Source: JBFXAN01 sp050184225
GTDB lineage: Bacteria > Chloroflexota > Dehalococcoidia > CAUJGQ01
Assembly: GCA_050184225.1 (NCBI GenBank)
Contig: JBFXAN010000005.1
Span: forward strand, 1-64,000
Length of the DNA: 64,000 bases
Reading direction: 5' to 3'
The notes beneath the pieces are model-generated. The model had not been told where the DNA came from. It ran no database searches and worked only from the letters and a program-made list of their open reading frames with translations. Shown piece after piece: positions 1 through 9,377 of this stretch. Positions within the stretch are counted from its first letter, which is position 1. Every line of letters starts with the position of its first letter. Made by a program: the position numbers and the translations under genes.

Positions 1-31
1 CCAGCGGGGGGAGGGGCCGGGGGAGGGGTCC
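1..31. repeat. partial copy of a G-rich palindromic repeat (family D)
   Basis: The first 31 bases are a GGGGGGAGGGG-type run that matches the right arm of the large inverted repeat at 27878-28030. Only this arm lies in the window; the other would be to the left. It sits just downstream of the lpdA stop codon. Confidence 0.5.
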
Positions 32-40
32 GTCCGCACC

Positions 41-1438
41 TCACAACCGCACCGGCGGCCGTTCCGCCGCCTGCGCCGCCTCGCCGACCGCCTCCGACAG
101 CGTCGGATGTGGATACACCGTCCGCGCAACTTCCCATACGGCGGCATCGAGCAGATTGGCGAGTGCGACCTCCGCGATCAGTTCTGACGCCGTCGTGCCG
201 AGGATATGCACGCCGAGCACATCGCCGCGGTCCGCGTCCGCCACCAGCTTGACGAAGCCCTCCGGCTCACCGGTGATCAGTGCCTTGCCGTTCACCCGAA
301 GATGCGCCCGTCCCGTCTTCACGGCCTTGCCCGCCTGCTTCGCCTCCTCCTCGGTCATGCCGATGCTCGCGATCTGCGGCCGGCAGTAGGTCGTCCGAGG
401 CAGCCGGTTGTACGTCACCGGCACCGTGAGAGCGTTCGCGATCACATCGGCGGCATGCTGGCCTTCCGCCGCGGCGACGTGCGCCAGCTGCAACCCCGGA
501 ATGATGTCGCCCACCGCATAGATCGTCGGTAGGTTCGTGCGCATCGCCTCGTCGACCGGCACCAGCCCCCGTTCGACCGTGACACCTGCCCGGTCCAAGC
601 CGATACCCTCCGTCAGCGGCGCCCGGCCGACCGCCACCAGCAGCGCCTCGGCATCGAGTTGTCGCCGGTGGCCGTTCTTCTCCTCAACCTGGATGCGGAT
701 GCCGCCCTCCATCCGCTCCAGCGTCTCCGGCAGCGCCCGCACATCTGTCACGATGTTGATCCCACGCTTGCCGAAGCTGCGCGCCAAACCGGTGGAGACA
801 TCCTTGTCCTCGAGCGGCACGATCGACGGCAGCAACTCCACCAGCGTCACCGCGACGCCGTAGTCCGCGTAGCACGACGCGAACTCCACCCCGACCGCTC
901 CCGAACCGAGCACGATCATCGAGCCTGGTAATCGATCCAGGTTCAGGATCTCGTCGCTGTCGAGCACCACCCGGCCGTCGGTCTCGAGACCGGGCAGGGC
1001 GCGCGGCTTCGACCCGGTCGCAAGAATCACGTTCTTCGTTTCGATCCGCTCGTCACCGTCCCCGTTTCGCACGACGACCGTATCGCTGCCTTCGAGGCGC
1101 GCGTCACCAGCGATCATCGTTGCCTTGCTCGCCTTCACCAGCGTCTGCAACCCCTTGTAAAGTTGGTCGACCACCTGCCCCTTGCGTTCGAGGACACGGC
1201 CGTAGTCCAGCTCCGGCGCCGGCACGCGGATGCCAAACTCCTGCCCATTGCGGATCATCGCCAGGTGGTCGGCGGTCTGAAGCAGGACCTTGGTGGGAAT
1301 ACAGCCTCGGTGCAGGCAGGTGCCGCCGAGTTTGTCGCGCTCGACGATCGCCGTGCGGAGGCCGTGGCCCGCGGCGGTGACGGCGGCCGTATAACCACCC
1401 CAGCCACCGCCTATCACAACGACATCAAATGGATCCAA
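41..1438 (-). CDS. lpdA: dihydrolipoyl dehydrogenase (E3)
   Basis: This is the flavin disulfide reductase that reoxidises dihydrolipoyl groups of 2-oxoacid dehydrogenase or glycine cleavage complexes, passing electrons to NAD+ in the cytoplasm. The 465 residues fit the family. The FAD-binding GGGWGG loop lies near residues 10-15. The redox disulfide motif GGTCLHRGCIPTK has C41 and C46. A second Rossmann motif, VLGSGAVGVEF, lies near residue 177, and the C-terminal HPTLSEAVGEA carries the His of the catalytic His-Glu pair. The start is TTG at 1436-1438, preceded by GGGAGGTCCC, a good ribosome binding site. No E1 or E2 gene is visible, so the partner complex is unknown. Mercuric or glutathione reductase is less likely given the C-terminal motif. 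Confidence 0.95.
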   Translation of the reverse strand: MDPFDVVVIGGGWGGYTAAVTAAGHGLRTAIVERDKLGGTCLHRGCIPTKVLLQTADHLAMIRNGQEFGIRVPAPELDYGRVLERKGQVVDQLYKGLQTLVKASKATMIAGDARLEGSDTVVVRNGDGDERIETKNVILATGSKPRALPGLETDGRVVLDSDEILNLDRLPGSMIVLGSGAVGVEFASCYADYGVAVTLVELLPSIVPLEDKDVSTGLARSFGKRGINIVTDVRALPETLERMEGGIRIQVEEKNGHRRQLDAEALLVAVGRAPLTEGIGLDRAGVTVERGLVPVDEAMRTNLPTIYAVGDIIPGLQLAHVAAAEGQHAADVIANALTVPVTYNRLPRTTYCRPQIASIGMTEEEAKQAGKAVKTGRAHLRVNGKALITGEPEGFVKLVADADRGDVLGVHILGTTASELIAEVALANLLDAAVWEVARTVYPHPTLSEAVGEAAQAAERPPVRL

Positions 1439-1592
1439 GTGGGGACCTCCCTTACGGTGCGGGGAGCCGTCGCTATTCTACCACGCGGCCGCCGCGCTCT
1501 CGGCTGATATTGCTATGCGGACCGGCAGTGACGAACGGCTCCATCCATTGACCACGATCGAAGGACTCACCTCCAAGACGCCAGGGCACAAA

Positions 1593-1613
1593 GCCACCAT
1601 CGAACGTGGTGGC
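1593..1613 (-). terminator. possible hairpin after the sensor kinase gene
   Basis: A 6-bp stem (GCCACC/GGTGGC) with a 9-base loop lies about 30 bases past the kinase stop codon, with a short T-rich stretch on the reverse strand. It could be a weak terminator. The rest of 1439-1641 shows no convincing gene. Confidence 0.3.
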
Positions 1614-1641
1614 CTGGACTCTTGATCGTGAATCCTGCATG

Positions 1642-4600
1642 TCAGTCTTCGCCCACGACCATCGCCACCGGAACAGTGAATCGAAAGGCGGCGCCGCCGC
1701 CCTCCCGCGCCTCTGCCCAGATCCGGCCACCCTGCATTTCCACAAGCCGGCGGCAAACGGCAAGTCCCAAGCCCGCCCCCTCCGTCCCCGACCGGACGGT
1801 GATGTCGGGACGGTAGAACGGCTCAAAGACCCGGTCGAGATCGTCGGCCGGAACGCCGCTCCCTCGATCCAACACACTGAAGACGACCGCGCCGTCCTCC
1901 TCCTCGGCGGCCACCTCGATCGGCTGACCGCGAGGCGAGAACTTTACCGCGTTCTCGAGGAGGTTGCGGATCACCTGCTGGATCAATGTCGGGTCCGCAT
2001 CGACCGGCGGCAAGTCAGCCGGCACGTGCACCTGCACCGAGTGGCTGCCGACCCGGCCGCCCAACTCGATGATCACCCGGTTGACGAGTCGATGCAGCAG
2101 CATCGGCTCCGGCGATACCTTCATGCCCGACCGGCTGCGCGTGAGTGAGAGCAGGTCTTCCACGAGCAGGTGCAGCCGCTCCGATTCTTCCGCGATATCG
2201 TTCAGCAATTCATTCTGCGTCTGCTCGTCGAGGAACTGCCGTCGCTTGAGTAACGTCAGGGCGCCGCCGCGAATCGTCGTGATCGGCGTCCTCAGTTCGT
2301 GTGACACCGTATTCACAAAATCACTCTTGAGCGAGGTAAGTTCCTGGAACGGCGTCAGGTCTTGAAAGACGCAGATCGCGCCGGATACCGCGCCCTCGAG
2401 GTCGAAGACCGGCCGGCAGTTGACCAGCAGCGGCGTCTCCGTCTCATCCGGCCGGACCAGCACCACCTCCACGCCGATCGCCACTTCTCCCTGCAATACC
2501 CGCAGAAACGGCAGATCGTCCATTGCGTAGTCGCGGCCGTCTGGATAGCACAATCGCAGACCATCGAAGACCTCGCCCACGGTGCGGCCGGTCAGCGCCT
2601 GGCCGAGGGTCCGCTCGGCCACCGGGCTGAAGAGCCGGATGGCGGCATCCTGGTCCATCACCAGGAGTCCCTCCGGCAGCGTTTCCACCAGTGAGAGGAG
2701 TTGTCGCCGCTCTGCCTCGGCGTGCTGTCGCAACTGTACGAGATCCAGCTGACTGCCCACCTGACCCGCGAGCGTCTCCAGAAAGGTCAACTCGTCCGTC
2801 TCGTAGGTGCGCCGGCGCAGGGAGCCAAGACTGATCGTGCCTGATACATCGCGCACGGTCCGCATCGGCACCGACGCCAGCGTTACCAACCCGGCGCGCT
2901 CCATGAACCGTCGCAGTCCCTCGGGAAGCCGGTCCTCGTCGAGGTGCCAGACCTGATTGGCACGGGATCGGACCACGTGGGTCGCACCGCCGTCGTGGGT
3001 CATCGGCATGCTGCGCAGGAACGCATCGTCCGCGATCATCGCACTGGTCGTCGAGACGCGATCGAGCGTCTCTCCATCCTGATCGAGCAACCAGATGTTG
3101 ACGATGTCGATGCCGGGAAGATTGCGGAGGATAATCGCTGACACCTCGCTGCACGCGGTCGGCAGGTCCCCCGCCGACGCCGTCGCCAGGAGCACCTCGT
3201 TCAGCGCGGTCAGCCGGCGCTCTCGTCTGGCCGCTCGTTCGATCAGATCGGCGCGCGAGAGGTTCAACCCGAACACCGGCGCCAGCGACTGCAAGGCTGC
3301 CGTGATGCCGGCCACCGACTCCGCTTCGACGAACACCAGCGCGACAAACATCTCGCCCCCGCCCGTGGACGCCGGAACCGCGACCGCCCGCGCGTGTTGC
3401 CGCGGTCGATACCACTCCCGCCACGGACGCGGCAGCGCCCGGCCGCCGCCACCCGTCGCCGGCTCTCCCGTTCGCACGGCCACGCTCACCAGATCCTCGC
3501 CCAGTGACGACGTGGGTAAGGCAACTTCGGCCACATCGGAGCGTCCGGCCAGCGCGGCCAACGGCAGCACCCGCCGATTGTGGGAATCAACCCGCGCGAT
3601 GAGAAGCGCCTCGACGCCACCGCAGGACTCCGCCAACGCGCGGCGCAGCGCGAGCGCGGTTTCTGCCGGTGTGATCGCCGAGGCGATCGCGGCCCGAGCG
3701 GCGCGGCTCTTCAGAGCATCACCGCCGCCGCGTTCCGCCGGCTCCACCGTCGGCAACGGGTCATCAAGGATCGCACCGGCAAGCTCGGCCGTGGCCGCAT
3801 GGACAAAACGTTGCTCCTCGTCGGTAAATCGACGATGCCGGTCGGCTTGAATCAGGAGCAGATAGCCGGCGATCGACTCTCCCCGCGCGACCGCCGCCGC
3901 CAGCAGCGACCGCGGGTGGAGATCACCGAGCAGCTGCGCGGTCAGCGACCGATCGGCAGACGATGCGTCCCGATCGTCGTAGCTCCACATGCCGCCGGCT
4001 TGAAGGGTTTTCCACATCGGATGACGTTCGATCTCCCGCGGCTGACCGAGGGGCGTTGCCCCAGGTTGGCAGAACTCCACGAAGATCGGCCGCGGACCAT
4101 CGAGCACGCCGACACAGTGGGTCAGGCCGAGTGCTGAGCCAACACCGCCAACGACCAACCCGAGCGCATCCTCGGGCGACGTCCCCCGATCGGCGAGCAG
4201 CGGCAGATGGTCCAGCAGTCCCGCCACCTGCCGTCGGCGGCGCTCCCCCTCGGTCGCGCGGGCGGCGGCCCGAATTGAGGCGGCGACCAGGTCCCCCGCC
4301 CGCATCGCCCCATCGATCCGAGCGGCCGTCCAGTGGCCATCCCCCTCGGGAATCAGCACGAGCACCCCGGCCGGCCGGCCGGTGCCCGCCAGCGGCACCG
4401 CGATCAGGTCCGGCCAGCCATCCTCACGAAGCCGCGCATGCAGCGCGGTTGAGACACCATCGCCGGAGCGAGGCAGAAACGGCCGGCCGGAGGAAAGCAG
4501 CCCGCTGACCTCGCCGTGCGCCAGGAGCTCGGCCAGCGCCTGCGCCTGCGGTTCGGACAGATTGCGCCTCGCGACCGTCCGCAGCGCGTTGCGCTCGGCG

Positions 4601-4731
4601 CTGGGGAGGAGGATAGTGCACGATTCGGCACGGAGCAGTGCCGGCAGCGCGCCGATCGCCGCCTCCAATACCGTGCGCGTGAAGTCGCCTTCAGGCGGCG
4701 CCGAACGGTCGCGGGTCATCGTCAACCTCAT
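1642..4731 (-). CDS. multi-GAF/PAS sensor histidine kinase
   Basis: This 1029-residue sensor kinase appears to lack membrane helices and is probably cytoplasmic. The N-terminal 660 residues look like four GAF-type modules (roughly 15-150, 165-320, 345-490 and 520-660), followed by a PAS domain near 680-785. The kinase core is clear. The H-box SHELRTP has its phospho-acceptor His near residue 811, and the N-box LLENAVKFSP lies near 925. The G1 box is DRGSGVPADD, followed by the FEPFYR and GAGLGLAVCRR boxes of a HisKA plus HATPase_c kinase. No response regulator adjoins it, so its partner is unknown; the receiver proteins at 21.7 and 50.3 kb are only remote candidates. The GAF boundaries are estimates. 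Met1 and Met5 are both possible starts. It is divergent from the gene at 4884. Confidence 0.92.
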   Translation of the reverse strand: MRLTMTRDRSAPPEGDFTRTVLEAAIGALPALLRAESCTILLPSAERNALRTVARRNLSEPQAQALAELLAHGEVSGLLSSGRPFLPRSGDGVSTALHARLREDGWPDLIAVPLAGTGRPAGVLVLIPEGDGHWTAARIDGAMRAGDLVAASIRAAARATEGERRRRQVAGLLDHLPLLADRGTSPEDALGLVVGGVGSALGLTHCVGVLDGPRPIFVEFCQPGATPLGQPREIERHPMWKTLQAGGMWSYDDRDASSADRSLTAQLLGDLHPRSLLAAAVARGESIAGYLLLIQADRHRRFTDEEQRFVHAATAELAGAILDDPLPTVEPAERGGGDALKSRAARAAIASAITPAETALALRRALAESCGGVEALLIARVDSHNRRVLPLAALAGRSDVAEVALPTSSLGEDLVSVAVRTGEPATGGGGRALPRPWREWYRPRQHARAVAVPASTGGGEMFVALVFVEAESVAGITAALQSLAPVFGLNLSRADLIERAARRERRLTALNEVLLATASAGDLPTACSEVSAIILRNLPGIDIVNIWLLDQDGETLDRVSTTSAMIADDAFLRSMPMTHDGGATHVVRSRANQVWHLDEDRLPEGLRRFMERAGLVTLASVPMRTVRDVSGTISLGSLRRRTYETDELTFLETLAGQVGSQLDLVQLRQHAEAERRQLLSLVETLPEGLLVMDQDAAIRLFSPVAERTLGQALTGRTVGEVFDGLRLCYPDGRDYAMDDLPFLRVLQGEVAIGVEVVLVRPDETETPLLVNCRPVFDLEGAVSGAICVFQDLTPFQELTSLKSDFVNTVSHELRTPITTIRGGALTLLKRRQFLDEQTQNELLNDIAEESERLHLLVEDLLSLTRSRSGMKVSPEPMLLHRLVNRVIIELGGRVGSHSVQVHVPADLPPVDADPTLIQQVIRNLLENAVKFSPRGQPIEVAAEEEDGAVVFSVLDRGSGVPADDLDRVFEPFYRPDITVRSGTEGAGLGLAVCRRLVEMQGGRIWAEAREGGGAAFRFTVPVAMVVGED

Positions 4732-4883
4732 GAGCAGGGCGGGGCACTGTCATTGTCGCACAGCTAGGTGGGTCGGACCTCTGACACTATGACTCACCTC
4801 TGAAATCCTGCCTTCGGCTCAAGTCGTACAATCAGAACCGGGATGGAACCGGATCGCCGGCGGATCGGTCAGGGGAGTTCGCC

Positions 4884-6020
4884 ATGAAGGTCGACCGTGA
4901 CGCAACCGCGACGAATCGAACGATCGCCATCGCGCTCGTCACCGCTGTACTTATAGTCGCATGTGGAAACACCACCTCGGACCAGCCGGCCCAACCGGCG
5001 CCCGCCGCCGATGCCTCACCAGTTGCGGCTGCGGCAACATCGGCGCCGACTGAGGTCGCCTCGTCGGCGGCCCGTCAGGACGCGACACCATCGCCGGCCG
5101 TCGCCACTCAGTCGCAGCGGCCCGAGCCACGGGTGCAAGAGTATCCGGTGCCGCGCGGCTCCGCTCCTCACGACGTTGCACCAGCAGCAGACGGAGGCGT
5201 CTGGTACACCGCCCAGCGGTCGGGCGAGCTCGGCTGGCTCGACCCGCAGTCCGGTGAGACGCGTCACATCACGCTCGGCCCCGGCTCCGCTCCCCACGGC
5301 GTCATCGTCGGACCAGACGGCGCGCCCTGGATCACCGACGGCGGCCAGAATGCGATCGTTCGCGTCGATCCTTCGACGAACGAAGTGCGCCTCTTTCGTT
5401 TGCCGGGCGCCAACGCCAACCTGAACACCGCTTCGTTCGACAATCGCGGCATCCTCTGATTCACCGGCCAAGCCGGTATCTACGGTCGCGTCGATCCGGC
5501 GACCGGCGATGTTCGCGTCTGGGATGCGCCGCGCGGCCGCGGTCCCTACGGCATCACCACCACGCCGGACGGCGTCGTCTACTACGCATCGCTGGCCGGC
5601 AGTCACATCGCCCGGATCGACCCCGAAACCGGTGTGTCCACGCCGATCGACTCGCCCACGACCAACCAGGGTGCCCGCCGCGTCTGGTCAGACTCAGCCG
5701 GGAACATCTGGGTGAGCGAATGGAACGCCGGACAGGTCGGGCGCTACGACCCCGCGTCCGGAAGCTGGCAGGAGTGGAAGCTCCCCGGCGCCCGTCCCCA
5801 GGCCTACGCCGTCTACGTCGACGACGAGGACATCGTCTGGCTGAGCGACTTCGGCGCCAACGCCCTCGTCCGCTTCGACCCGGCCACCGAGGAATTCACC
5901 AGCTTCCCCCACCCGCAACCCAACGCCAACGTCCGCCAGATCCTCGGTCGCCCCGGCGAAGTCTGGGGGGCGATGTCCGGTCAGGACAAACTCGTCGTCG
6001 TGAGAACGAACATAGAGTAA
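4884..6020 (+). pseudogene. beta-propeller lipoprotein, streptogramin lyase-like, interrupted by in-frame TGA
   Basis: The reading frame runs unbroken from ATG 4884 (AGGGGAG at 4871-4877) to 6020 except for one TGA at 5457-5459. The upstream half has a lipoprotein signal (cleavage before the Cys in VLIVACGN), a proline/alanine-rich linker and the first propeller repeats. The downstream half continues in the same frame with further repeats of the Vgb/NHL type, such as GIYGRVDPATG. In this family the motif at the break is typically LWFTG, so TGA replaces a Trp codon, TGG. It may be a true nonsense mutation, a sequencing error, or two separate polypeptides. Full length would be about 378 residues. 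If functional, it would be an extracytoplasmic six- or seven-bladed propeller; lyase activity on streptogramin B is not established. Confidence 0.8.
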
Positions 6021-6032
6021 CCGTGCCGCTCC

Positions 6033-6101
6033 CTGGGAGCGCGGACATCTTGTCCGCATGTCTGCCTGACGGCGTTGCGGATAGGATGTCCGCGCTCCCA
6101 G
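6033..6101. repeat. palindromic repeat (family A) between convergent genes
   Basis: Perfect 16-bp arms (CTGGGAGCGCGGACAT at 6033-6048 and its complement at 6086-6101) flank a 37-base centre that itself contains shorter complementary parts. It lies between convergent genes and may end transcription from both sides. Spurious SADILSA-like peptides in both strands are translations of this element. Confidence 0.75.
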
Positions 6102-6142
6102 GAGGGACTGTGCCGATCAAGGCATGATCAGAAACACCGCAT

Positions 6143-6988
6143 TCACCCCGACTGGTTGAACCGCGGCGCCCGCTTCTCGCGGAAGGCGGCAACCCCCTCC
6201 CGCGAATCCGGATGATGGTCGGTCACCGCCGTCTTCGCCGCGATCTCGTCGAACGCCTGCAGCAGCGGCATCTCCGCCGCGTTGTAGATCGAGCGCTTCA
6301 GCATCCGCATCGCCGCCTGCGGGCCGTTCGCGAGCTCCCGCGCGAGTGACATTGCTCGATCCTGCAACTCCTCCGGCGGCGTCACTTCATGCACCAGCCC
6401 AAGCTCCTTCGCCTCCGTCCCCGAGATGATCCGGTTCCGCATGAGGAAGTCCATCGTCCGCGCCACCCCGATCAGCTGCACCAGCAGATACTGGCCGCCT
6501 TCATCCGGCAGCAGGCCGAATCGCAGCGTGCCGCTTCCCAGCCGCGCATCGGATGACGCGATCCGAAAGTCGCAGGATAGCGCCAGCGAGAGCCCCGTTT
6601 GGATCGCCACACCGTTTACCGCCGCGATCGACAGCTTGTCCAGCGACCGCACCGCCAGGTTCAACGCCTGTGAGATGCCGCGCAGCGCCGCATACGTGCC
6701 GAGCGGATTGTTGTGACCGCGCGGAATCTCCGGCACCAGCGCCCGCGCGCCCTCGTTCGAAGGCGAACGCCCGGTTATGTCATCTCCGGCCGAGAACGCC
6801 CGCCCCGACCCGGTGATCACAACCACACGGATCGCATCGTCCATCTGCGCCTGGAGCAACGTCTCAACCAGGTCACGCTTCATCGCCGGCTGCATCCCGT
6901 TCAACCGGTCCGGCTGGTTGAAGGTGATCAGCGCAATCCCCGGATCGTGAATCACGACGTCAAACCCGCGGAAGTTACCCGTTTCCAT
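6143..6988 (-). CDS. enoyl-CoA hydratase/isomerase family protein
   Basis: This 281-residue crotonase-fold protein probably hydrates or isomerises an acyl-CoA in the cytoplasm. The N-terminal block IALITFNQPDRLNGM and the oxyanion-hole block GSGRAFSAGDD near residues 61-71 are typical. Position 140-160 carries the second oxyanion segment, and the C-terminal arm ends in EKRAPRFNQ, as in many family members. The start ATG at 6988 has AGGAGAGAC upstream. It stands alone, so the substrate cannot be inferred. A carnitinyl-CoA dehydratase-like or phenylacetate-pathway isomerase role is possible. Confidence 0.88.
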   Translation of the reverse strand: METGNFRGFDVVIHDPGIALITFNQPDRLNGMQPAMKRDLVETLLQAQMDDAIRVVVITGSGRAFSAGDDITGRSPSNEGARALVPEIPRGHNNPLGTYAALRGISQALNLAVRSLDKLSIAAVNGVAIQTGLSLALSCDFRIASSDARLGSGTLRFGLLPDEGGQYLLVQLIGVARTMDFLMRNRIISGTEAKELGLVHEVTPPEELQDRAMSLARELANGPQAAMRMLKRSIYNAAEMPLLQAFDEIAAKTAVTDHHPDSREGVAAFREKRAPRFNQSG

Positions 6989-7110
6989 GTCAGTCTCTCC
7001 TTCGCACGGTTGAATCTAGTGTGTCGTGCTCGCTCTGTCGAGCGTCTATCGCCTGGTTCCCGCTGCCGCTTGCGCCGTCGGCCGGTGGGAGGGATTGTTC
7101 CGAGCCTCAT

Positions 7111-7139
7111 ATTAGCTTTTACTAACTGTACTAATTAGG
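7111..7139. promoter_or_regulatory. AT-rich repeat upstream of the solute-binding protein array
   Basis: In a GC-rich setting this stretch holds a direct repeat TACTAA-CTG-TACTAA (7120-7134) enclosed by an ATTAG/CTAAT inverted pair (7111-7115, 7131-7135). It lies about 70 bases before the first FecB-like gene. It could be an operator for a metal-responsive repressor, but no specific consensus was matched. Confidence 0.3.
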
Positions 7140-7204
7140 CAAATCGAACTGACTCGCGGCCGGCAGCAGGATCACACCACCGGCCGTGGATGAAGGAGAC
7201 ACCG

Positions 7205-8374
7205 ATGATGCAGACCGAGCGCCCCCCCATCACTTCGACGGACCTCACCCGGCGTGGCTTCCTGATCGGCGCCGCCGGATCGGCCCTGCTCATCGCCTGC
7301 GGCAGCGACGACACCTCGACGCCCCAGGCAGAAGTCCGGCAGGGAAGCACCACGCCGAACACGACGACAGATCCGCCTGCTTCGACGCCACCGGCCGCCA
7401 TCCGTCTCGTCCCGGCCGCCCCCACCGAACTCGGCGCTCCGGCTGTGTCGCCGCCCACGGCGTCAACCTCCGCCACCGCCGTACCGCTTGGACCGGCGAT
7501 CGCGGCATACGCGAAGTACGGCACCGATGCAGCCCCCGGCGTGTTCCCGCGCACGATCCGGCACGCCCTCGGCGAGACCCGCATCGCCGCCCCACCATCG
7601 CGGGTGGTGGTCTTGGACACCGGCGAGATGGATACGGTCGTGGACCTTGGCTTGAAGCCGTTCGGCACGATCGATTGGACCGGCGCCGGCTTGCCCGACT
7701 ACCTTGCCGGCAGCCTCCAGGGCGTCCAGATCGTCGGTTCGATCATGGAGCCAAACCTCGAGGCGGTCGCCGCCCTGGGGCCGGACCTGATCCTGACCAA
7801 CCGCACGCGTCATGAAGCCATCTATGAAAAGCTCGCCGCGATCGCGCCGTCTGTGCTCGGCGAACGCCCCGGCCTCGTCTGGCGGCAGAACTACGAACTA
7901 TACGCCAGGGCACTCGGCCGCGAGCAACAGGGCACGCAGACGGTCATGCAGTACGAGGAGCACGCGAAACGACTCAACGCCAAGCTCCCCAACCCACGCC
8001 CGACAATCTCCGTCGTCCGTGCGACAGCCACCAACCTCCGCTACTACCAGCGCTCCAACTTCCTCGGCACGATTCTCACCGATCTCGGCTTCCCCCGGCC
8101 CGAAGGCCAGAATGTCGATGACTTCGCCCTCAACAACCAGAGCCTGGAAACGATCGGCCGCTTCGGCGGCGGTGACGTGATCGTGCTCTCGATCATCGGC
8201 GGATCGAGCAATCAGTTTGCCACGGAGTTGCAGGAAAGTCCGCTGTGGAAGGGACTGCCCGCTGTCCAGGCAAACAAGGTCCTGGTCGTGGACGACAACG
8301 TCTGGATCGCCGGACTCGGCTACAAGGCTGCGGCCCTGATCATGGACGACATCGCCCGGTACTTCAACGTCTAA
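7205..8374 (+). CDS. FecB-like siderophore/iron-binding twin-arginine lipoprotein 1
   Basis: This is a periplasmic-type binding protein of the iron-siderophore class, probably anchored by lipid outside the membrane. Its signal has the twin-arginine pair and lipobox (TRRGFLIGA...LLIACGS). A long Thr/Pro/Ala-rich linker follows. Typical family blocks follow: PSRVVVLDTGEMDTVVDLGLKP, then LEAVAALGPDLILTN, and a C-terminal LWKGLPAVQANKVLVVDD. ATG 7205 (or 7208) is favoured because GAAGGAG at 7192-7198 precedes it; an in-frame ATG at 7190 lies before that site. It heads an array of five paralogues with no permease or ATPase genes nearby. Substrate is inferred from family only. Confidence 0.88.
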   Translation: MMQTERPPITSTDLTRRGFLIGAAGSALLIACGSDDTSTPQAEVRQGSTTPNTTTDPPASTPPAAIRLVPAAPTELGAPAVSPPTASTSATAVPLGPAIAAYAKYGTDAAPGVFPRTIRHALGETRIAAPPSRVVVLDTGEMDTVVDLGLKPFGTIDWTGAGLPDYLAGSLQGVQIVGSIMEPNLEAVAALGPDLILTNRTRHEAIYEKLAAIAPSVLGERPGLVWRQNYELYARALGREQQGTQTVMQYEEHAKRLNAKLPNPRPTISVVRATATNLRYYQRSNFLGTILTDLGFPRPEGQNVDDFALNNQSLETIGRFGGGDVIVLSIIGGSSNQFATELQESPLWKGLPAVQANKVLVVDDNVWIAGLGYKAAALIMDDIARYFNV

Positions 8375-8527
8375 CCTGCGCCGCGGGATGAATCGGTCGG
8401 CGCGGCCGCACCGAGCGGATTCGACCGCCCGGCCGACGCCGCGCGACCGGCTGAATAGCAAAACCTATTGCAACATATTCGGTATCTCTAATATCGTTGA
8501 TTCGGCTTGCCTCCTGAGGAGGTGGCC

Positions 8528-8626
8528 ATGCTTGCTCAGACCAAGATGGAGCGCCTGCGCTCTTGGGACCAGGTGCACGTGATGCTTGCAGAGGAGGGAC
8601 GGAGGAATGCCACACCTGATGCTTGA
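8528..8626 (+). CDS. possible 32-residue leader peptide
   Basis: A short frame with GAGGAGGTGG just before its ATG runs to a TGA that overlaps the next gene's start region. The binding site lies in a perfect palindrome, CCTCCTGAGGAGG (8510-8522), which could hide it. It follows an AT-rich segment at 8452-8505. No known family is recognised and it may be chance. Confidence 0.2.
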   Translation: MLAQTKMERLRSWDQVHVMLAEEGRRNATPDA

Positions 8627-9334
8627 AGGGTCAACCAGCGGTACCAGCGTCGAGGATGTGACGCGCCGCGGTCTGATGATCAGTGCTTTCGCCACTGCGA
8701 TGCTTGCTGCCTGCCGCGCTGGCCATGAGAGCGAAGGCTCGCCGCCAGAAGCGGGCTTCCCTGTCACGATCAAGCACAAGTATGGCGAGACCACGATTCA
8801 GTCAAGGCCCAAACGCGTGGCCACGGTCACGGTCGCAGACCACGACTTCCTCCTGGCCCTGGGCGTGGCGCCGGTAGGAATTCGAGATTGGTACGGGAAC
8901 AAACCCTACGGCGTCTGGTCATGGGCACAGGCCGCACTTGGTGATGCTCAGCCTGCCGTCTACTCCGGACCGATCGACTTCGAACAGATTGTTTCGCTTC
9001 AGCCGGACCTCATCATCGGCATACGAAACGGAGTCACGGAAGATGAGTACCGGCTGCTCTCTGGCATCGCACCGACGATTGTCCAACCGGCCGAATTTGC
9101 CGGTCAGGTAACGCCGTGGCGGGAGATCTTCAAGCTCGTCGCCGCTTTCTGCGCGCATTCAACGAGGGCCGAGAGATCGTCGCCGACGACCTACTGAGCG
9201 GCGCCTGGTCGTACAGCAGCCCGCTGAGCCTGCCCTATGTGTTGGACACCATCGAACGGGAGATCGAGGCGGCGATCGATGGCAACCCAGCGACGAAGGT
9301 GCCTTCGGCCGTCAAGTACGGCCTCGTGCAATAG
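8607..9334 (+). pseudogene. FecB-like twin-arginine lipoprotein 2, internally deleted and frameshifted
   Basis: The N-terminal lobe is present in one frame: twin-arginine signal VTRRGLMISA and lipobox LAAC, then PKRVATVTVADHDFLLALGV, IVSLQPDLIIGIRNG and TPWREIFKLVAAF. That frame then ends near 9197. The C-terminal end continues in another frame as AFNEGREIVADDLLSGAW and PSAVKYGLVQ, ending at 9334. Comparison with the neighbouring paralogues shows that about 100-130 residues of the connecting region and second lobe are missing at the junction, near 9150. So this is an internal deletion that also changed the frame. ATG 8607 follows GAGGAGGGACGGAGG. A folded binding protein is unlikely. Confidence 0.82.
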
Positions 9335-9377
9335 AGGCACGTCTCGTCAAGCAACCATCGCTCAGGAGCAGATGCTC

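Noticed and set aside
5457..5476. TGA at 5457 with the hairpin ACCGGC-CAA-GCCGGT as a second selenocysteine site
   Set aside because: The family position is Trp, the hairpin begins four bases after the TGA, too near for a bacterial SECIS, and the loop lacks an early G.
5896..6192. Small proteins with SADILSA-like motif on both strands
   Set aside because: These are translations of a palindromic repeat; no start site or conserved protein family.
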